In this document: positions 63,718-64,000 of the stretch, piece after piece | Position numbering within the stretch: the stretch's first letter is position 1 | Layout of the letters: each line of letters opens with the position of its first letter | From: Catenaria anguillulae PL171 | Taxonomy: Eukaryota > Blastocladiomycota > Blastocladiomycetes > Blastocladiales > Catenariaceae | Assembly (NCBI GenBank): GCA_002102555.1 | Contig: MCFL01000002.1 | Span: forward strand, 124,001-188,000 | DNA length: 64,000 bases | Direction of reading: 5' to 3' | Made by a program: the position numbers and the translations under genes | The notes under the pieces: generated by a model | The model's input: only the letters and a program-made list of their open reading frames with translations | The model's database searches: none | Told to the model about the DNA's origin: nothing

Positions 63718-64000
63718 AATAGACGATGATTCGTTGCGTGGTGTATGATATTCGTGCCGGGTCCGGGACGATTCAGCCTGGGATGGAAGTGCACTTCCGT
63801 CGTGGCCCCGAATGGTGTTTACATGTGGTGGGCAGCAAGAGCATTCGCAGTGCGCGGGCGGAGGATACCCATGGATATTTGTATGGTGCCGGAATCTGGT
63901 GGCGGAAACAGTTTATCCATGAATGAGCGTCAAAATATTATCCTTTCCATTACATCGGAGCATGCAAACACGTCAGCCGACTTGGACTTCGCGCTTCAAA
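63718..64000. other. Window end, no gene seen
   Basis: Upstream region of the P450 gene. A short open frame at 63726-63926 has no support. Confidence 0.4.

Overview
The window looks like nuclear DNA of a zoosporic, early-diverging fungus, most plausibly Blastocladiomycota (Allomyces/Catenaria-like). This is inferred from compact, GC-rich genes with short GT-AG introns (about 58-168 bp), core eukaryotic genes (ATG7, BiP with a C-terminal HDEL, STT3, PI31, a KDM2/7-type JmjC demethylase), a DIRS retrotransposon, secreted proteins of fungal type, and three members of a divergent ankyrin-like family. The species cannot be fixed from the sequence alone.

Layout. 1-3863: a broken protein kinase and ATG7, both on the minus strand. 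3965-9797: a structurally complete DIRS retrotransposon (inverted terminal repeats, gag-like ORF, RT-RNase H, tyrosine recombinase, internal complementary region). 10032-31197: a lysine-methyltransferase-like gene, a secreted double-psi-beta-barrel (RlpA/expansin-like) protein with a long repeat tail, an SH3 plus RA-domain polarity protein, a JmjC demethylase, an orphan gene, a trypsin-like secreted protease and a secreted gEgh16-like protein whose predicted mature form begins with His. 32310-42307: ankyrin-like gene 1, BiP/KAR2 divergent from a SAM methyltransferase, an orphan gene, and ankyrin-like gene 2. 42429-52020: a 9.6-kb DNA transposon with 56-bp terminal inverted repeats that start CAC and end GTG, subterminal ACCCGTCA-type repeats, two divergent multi-exon genes, and a nested 1.5-kb ORF1-only LINE-type insertion with a poly(A) tail and a 15-bp target-site duplication. 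52556-63717: PI31, STT3, a second gEgh16-like gene, ankyrin-like gene 3 and a mitochondrial-type cytochrome P450.

The most interesting object is the 42-52 kb transposon. Its large gene belongs to a family I remember only as abundant hypothetical proteins in mushroom-forming fungi. Here it lies between clean TIRs with a second, coiled-coil gene, an arrangement like the TnpD/TnpA pair of CACTA elements.

Caution on sequence quality. Many genes are split by single-base frame changes, and every one I traced unambiguously goes the same way (-1, as if one base were missing), while other long genes (BiP, STT3, P450, the ankyrin-like genes, the DIRS ORFs) are intact. I treat the split genes as real genes with local consensus deletions, not as pseudogenes, except the kinase, where I am undecided. 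Gene spans are given from first start to last stop; introns that could be placed are given in the evidence. I saw no tRNA, rRNA or CRISPR array.
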